A stretch of 45,536 bases of DNA. It comes from an uncultured Pseudovibrio sp. (lineage in GTDB: Bacteria; Pseudomonadota; Alphaproteobacteria; Rhizobiales; Stappiaceae). Positions within the stretch are counted from its first letter, which is position 1. Each line of letters starts with the position of its first letter. Below the pieces are notes generated by a model. The model was not told where the DNA came from. It ran no database searches and saw only the letters and a list, made by a program, of their open reading frames with translations. Below are positions 41,960 through 45,536 of this stretch, piece by piece. The stretch lies in assembly GCA_947502585.1 (NCBI GenBank), contig CANNAV010000017.1, positions 1 to 45,536 of the forward strand, given 5' to 3'. A program made the translations under genes and the position numbers.

Positions 41960-44900
41960 TCAACAAAGCGGGGCGAAGAGATCTTGCAGGGTTTGCTCGT
42001 CAAAAAGGCCGTTTGTGGTTGTTTCAGGACTGGATAGAAGCGCATCGGCGAGAGCTTGTTTTTTCGCTTGTAGTGCCAGAATTTTTTCCTCGACTGTTCC
42101 TTTGACGACAAGCCGGTGCACAAAAACCGGTTTGTCCTGGCCGATGCGGTGCGCACGATCCATTGCCTGTCTCTCAACAGCCGGATTCCACCAGGGGTCA
42201 TATAGGAGCACGGTATCCGCCTCAGTCAGCGTCAGGCCAACACCACCTGCTTTGAGGCTGAGCAGAAAGACAGGAACTGTCCCGCTTTGAAATGCATTCA
42301 GTACTGCCCTGCGGTCTTTAGTCTGACCTGTTAACATGACATAAGAAATACCCAGTTCGTCAAGGTCTGTAGCGATCAGATCCAACATGGTCGTAAACTG
42401 CGAGAAGACCAGAACACGTCGATGTTCCGCCGTAGTTTCGATCAGAAGTTCCAGTAGCCGGGCGCGTTTGGCACTGTCTGTGACCGCCCGCGCGGCTTCG
42501 GATTTAACCAGGCCAGGGTCGCAGCAGACCTGGCGCAGCTTCAAAAGCGCATCAAGAATGGTGATCTGTGCACCGTTCAATCCGCGAGCCTGAACCGCTT
42601 CACGCACTCTCTCGTCCATTGACGCACGTACGGTCTCATAAAGCGCCTGCTGCGGTTTAGCCAGTTCGATATAATGAGTAATTTCAGTACGAGGCGGTAA
42701 TTCGGATGCAACCTCTTCTTTGGTACGTCGTAACAAGAAGGGCCGTATCCGCCGATTCAGCCGTGCCTGTGCCTGGGCATCTGCGCGCTTTTCAATCGGC
42801 GTGCGAAACACAGACACAAAAGTTTTGCGATTGCCCAACAACCCCGGCACCACCCAGTCAAAGAGCGTCCAGAGGTCTTGCAAAGAGTTCTCAACCGGGG
42901 TGCCGGTCAGCGCTAGTCGGCCGGAGCCAGGGATTAAACGCAGGGCTTTTGCCATTTGCGATGCCGGGTTCTTCAGCGTTTGCGCCTCGTCCACGATGAT
43001 GAGATCCCATTTTTGCGAAGACAGGATACCCTGATCACGTGACAGCAGAGGATAGGTAGTTAGCACAAGATCCACATCGGGGATCTGTCCAGCCAGCTCC
43101 CGTCGTTTCAGTCCGTGCAGCGTCAGCAAACGCAATTCAGGTGTGAATTGTGCAGCCTGATTTTGCCAGTTATGCAGCAGGCTTGTCGGTACGACCAAAA
43201 GTGACGGTCCACGGCCCTGGCGCGCTTGCAAAGTGGTCAGGGTCTGAAGTGTTTTCCCCAATCCCATATCATCGGCCAGCACGCCGCCAAATCCGGCTTC
43301 AGTGATGCGGCCCATCCAATCGGCACCATAGGCCTGATAGGGCCTGAGTTCGGCATTAAGACCTTCAGGCGGTGTATAGTCGTCCTGAACATTGAGCGCC
43401 TGGAGCGCTCTGGCGAGCGGCAAAATCCCGGCTTCATCAGCAAAGCGCACATCACTGCCGTTTAGCGCGTCTTGTACTTCGGCAACGAGAGGTGCGTCGG
43501 TTGGATGCAGGTGATGCCTTTCAGCCTCCTGGCGTAAAAATAGATGTAAAACACCCGCAATCGGCGCCAGTGATACCTCGGCATAACCTTCTTTGCCCAG
43601 ATCAAGATAAACCGGACGACGGTCCAGATCCAGGGTGAATGCATCGATATCCGGCAATGCTTGCGGGTCGTAATTACCTGCGATCTGCTCCAGAAAAGCG
43701 GCTATCATAGGAGCAATGTCGTGATTTTTAGTGCCTATTTTGACCTGAAAGCCAAAAGAAAACCAGTCATGCCCCCGAAAACCTTCCCCGTGCTCGGCCT
43801 GGGTCGACACTGATAACTGTGCTTTAGCGGCAGATAAACGGTATGGCCATTTAGAATTTTCTGTAATCTGCCAGCCCTCGGAGCGCAGTTGTGGCAGCAT
43901 ATCGAAGGTAAAGCGCATTGCATCGCGTGAAGGGTACGCGGGGAATACCAGATCCGCATCCAGCATCTTTTCGCTGGGTGTGAAATCTCCATCAAAAGGA
44001 GGAATAGCGCCGGTATCTAACAGTCGTTGATAACAATCCTCTTCCCAGGCGTCATCGCGTTTTAAGGTGACCACCTCCACTCCGCTAACAAATTGCGGAG
44101 AAGTAAAATCCCGAAAAGCAACGTCAACTCCATCATAATCAAACTGCAAAGTAAGCGTTGGTAAACTTATAGCAGGTTCGCGATACCATCTTTGTGCCTG
44201 GGTCTTAGCCACATCAAGTTTTAGTTTTGCAACGCGGGTTTGAGGTGCTCGCGTGACCTGTTTAACTGGAACTGGTTTTGGTAGCCGCAACACTCCAAGG
44301 TGATTGGGTAGCGCCTCGGCGATCACCGGTAGATCATCCGGGCTGAGGTCTGGACTTTGCTCAACCAGCCGGACGATTTCGGGTGATACATCCACCGCAA
44401 AACATCCTACTTTACCCGCATTTGCATCGATCCAGATCATATCTGACCCTACCTGCAGAACTTCTCCCGCAGCAAACCCCAATCGCTGTGTTCCCGATGC
44501 CTGCATGTTCCATGTTAAATCTACAGAACGGCTTTCCTCAGACCAGACCAGTTTGCTTCTTATATCATTACTTGCAAAAAAGCGCCCCGTTTTGCAGATC
44601 CGGGAAATCAGATCTGCTCCGACAGGAGGCGGACTGCGCAGTACCTCGGGGATATCACTATAACTCCCATAACTGTATTGACCAGCAATCAGCTTGCTCT
44701 GGGCGAGTTCTGAAACAAGGGCGATGTCAACGGGCCGGATAAATTTTGGAATGGATGACCGTAAGTTTTGCAGGATATTGTAACGCTGCATTGAGACATT
44801 CAGCGCAGTGCCTTGCGCATTTTCCCGCCCCTTCCAGATTGATACTGTGATCGAATCGCCGTTACGCTCCAGAACATATAGCAACCGTTCTTTGATTTTC

Positions 44901-45289
44901 GACGGATAGTCCTCTGGCCGTTGCTCATCTGCACTTTCGTTTTTCCCACCTCCATCCAGGGCCAGTTCGTTGGTACGGGCTATCCACGTTTGCATCTGAT
45001 GAGAGATTTGAGGTTTGTCACGCAAGGTATACTCGCCTATCCCCGCCCACGCGATTAGCGCTGCAGCTACATGTTTGCAATTGTATCCCACAGGACATGA
45101 GCACTCCCCCTCTATCGTGCCACTGGGTGTTATTTCTATGCTTTGGCAATAAATAACTCCGGACCTGTTCCCCACCTCCGAAAGAAGTCTGGTTTGTGGG
45201 GAGCCGTTCAGCTCGCCGACATACCCCTTATTCACATACGCACGGGCCCTTTCTAGGGTCATGCTATCAAACTCTTTCAGAAAATTCAT
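41960..45289 (-). CDS. SWIM zinc-finger SNF2-family helicase/ATPase
   Basis: 1109 aa. Superfamily 2 dsDNA translocase of unknown target. SWIM motif GECSCPVGYNCKH at 61-73 (Cys63, Cys65, Cys71, His73) likely binds DNA or protein. Residues of about 90-620 form a large variable region typical of bacterial SNF2 proteins. The ATPase core: motif I DDMGLGKT at about 670-678, motif II DEAQ at about 766, TGTPVENSLQDLW, then helicase C with VLVFSQFTTMLD, KAGGVGLTLTEADTVL and motif VI DRAHRIGQ near 1048. A weak ribosome-binding site makes the start less sure; ATG 45262 (MTLERARAYV) is an alternative. No operon partner is in the window, so a defence role cannot be argued from context. Confidence 0.93.
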   Translation of the reverse strand: MNFLKEFDSMTLERARAYVNKGYVGELNGSPQTRLLSEVGNRSGVIYCQSIEITPSGTIEGECSCPVGYNCKHVAAALIAWAGIGEYTLRDKPQISHQMQTWIARTNELALDGGGKNESADEQRPEDYPSKIKERLLYVLERNGDSITVSIWKGRENAQGTALNVSMQRYNILQNLRSSIPKFIRPVDIALVSELAQSKLIAGQYSYGSYSDIPEVLRSPPPVGADLISRICKTGRFFASNDIRSKLVWSEESRSVDLTWNMQASGTQRLGFAAGEVLQVGSDMIWIDANAGKVGCFAVDVSPEIVRLVEQSPDLSPDDLPVIAEALPNHLGVLRLPKPVPVKQVTRAPQTRVAKLKLDVAKTQAQRWYREPAISLPTLTLQFDYDGVDVAFRDFTSPQFVSGVEVVTLKRDDAWEEDCYQRLLDTGAIPPFDGDFTPSEKMLDADLVFPAYPSRDAMRFTFDMLPQLRSEGWQITENSKWPYRLSAAKAQLSVSTQAEHGEGFRGHDWFSFGFQVKIGTKNHDIAPMIAAFLEQIAGNYDPQALPDIDAFTLDLDRRPVYLDLGKEGYAEVSLAPIAGVLHLFLRQEAERHHLHPTDAPLVAEVQDALNGSDVRFADEAGILPLARALQALNVQDDYTPPEGLNAELRPYQAYGADWMGRITEAGFGGVLADDMGLGKTLQTLTTLQARQGRGPSLLVVPTSLLHNWQNQAAQFTPELRLLTLHGLKRRELAGQIPDVDLVLTTYPLLSRDQGILSSQKWDLIIVDEAQTLKNPASQMAKALRLIPGSGRLALTGTPVENSLQDLWTLFDWVVPGLLGNRKTFVSVFRTPIEKRADAQAQARLNRRIRPFLLRRTKEEVASELPPRTEITHYIELAKPQQALYETVRASMDERVREAVQARGLNGAQITILDALLKLRQVCCDPGLVKSEAARAVTDSAKRARLLELLIETTAEHRRVLVFSQFTTMLDLIATDLDELGISYVMLTGQTKDRRAVLNAFQSGTVPVFLLSLKAGGVGLTLTEADTVLLYDPWWNPAVERQAMDRAHRIGQDKPVFVHRLVVKGTVEEKILALQAKKQALADALLSSPETTTNGLFDEQTLQDLFAPLC

Positions 45290-45536
45290 CCGACCAGTCT
45301 CAACGAAATCCAGTACCCGCGAGATCGCACGTATACATGTTCAAAGAAAAGCCAACTGAGGTTACAACAGGCCCGGACGGATATCTCAAATTTGAGAGCT
45401 ACTGTCAATTCTGGCGTACCGGGCAGGGTGATTCAATGAAAGTGCGGGCTGTTTTCGTCTGTCAGGAATGATATAGCTGTATTCCGATTGTCCTGTACCT
45501 TTTCGATTGCTCTTGTTGGTGACTTTCCGATTTTTT
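45290..45536. other. Window-edge region, one small unassigned frame
   Basis: Contains a 44-codon plus-strand frame from ATG 45337 to TGA 45471 with TGPDGYLKFESYCQFWRTGQ and VRAVFVCQE. No ribosome-binding site precedes it, and it could be a gene fragment. The promoter of the SNF2 gene should also lie here. Nothing else recognised. Confidence 0.25.

Noticed and set aside
41770..42201. 143-codon minus-strand frame overlapping the end of the SNF2 gene
   Set aside because: Mostly an alternative frame of the helicase; the tail past the helicase stop is unrecognised and has no own start.
41960..45289. Part of a DISARM-like or other anti-phage system
   Set aside because: Only the SNF2 motor is present; no methylase, DUF1998-type or phospholipase partner is visible, so the claim would rest on one common protein family.
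45337..45471. Link between the 44-codon edge frame (VRAVFVCQE end) and the relics at 5708 and 25181
   Set aside because: The shared VR..A...C pattern is too short to separate from chance.

Overview
The window is about 45.5 kb of an alphaproteobacterial chromosome. Nearly all of it is the fused ribosomal, translation-factor and RNA polymerase cluster, read on the minus strand. Gene order (tRNA-Tyr, tRNA-Gly, tuf, tRNA-Trp, secE, nusG, rplKAJL, rpoBC, rpsLG, fusA, a second tuf, rpsJ through secY-adk-rpsMK-rpoA-rplQ, then a Do-like protease and rarA), medium GC by eye, a short zinc-free adenylate kinase and GTG starts on rpsM and rplJ point to Hyphomicrobiales. A marine Stappiaceae or Pseudovibrio-like genome would fit, but that placement is inference.

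Layout from left to right. 267-3099: rarA and a DegP/DegQ-type protease. 3361-5559: a methyl-accepting chemotaxis receptor. 5560-6290: a gene-poor scar holding a minus-strand coding relic and the frameshifted 3' end of an IS66-family transposase. 6342-24651: rplQ back to rpsL, an almost gapless run with several 1-11 base gene overlaps. 24652-25770: a long gap with a candidate str-operon promoter and a series of decayed, apparently related coding fragments. 25771-26073: a small acidic protein of unknown function. 26244-38250: rpoC, rpoB, rplL, rplJ, rplA, rplK, nusG and secE, with a terminator after rpoC, attenuator-like hairpins between rplL and rpoB and after rplA, and a structured L10 leader before rplJ. 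38370-40016: tRNA-Trp, second tuf, tRNA-Gly and tRNA-Tyr behind a strong promoter at 40116-40144. 40435-41313 (plus strand): an RlmB-type 23S rRNA methyltransferase. 41314-41959: a non-coding gap with a 17-bp tandem repeat and an orphan perfect terminator. 41960-45289 (minus): a large SWIM-SNF2 helicase.

Functionally the block makes the ribosome, its elongation factors, the Sec channel (SecY and SecE) and the core RNA polymerase. The hairpins sit where r-protein autoregulation and the r-protein to polymerase ratio are set in other bacteria. I found no CRISPR array, rRNA gene, intact mobile element or convincing new multi-gene system. The unusual material is in the scars: the IS66 relic, the decayed repeat-like fragments upstream of rpsL, the mosaic pair of tuf genes, and the orphan terminator region beside the SNF2 helicase.
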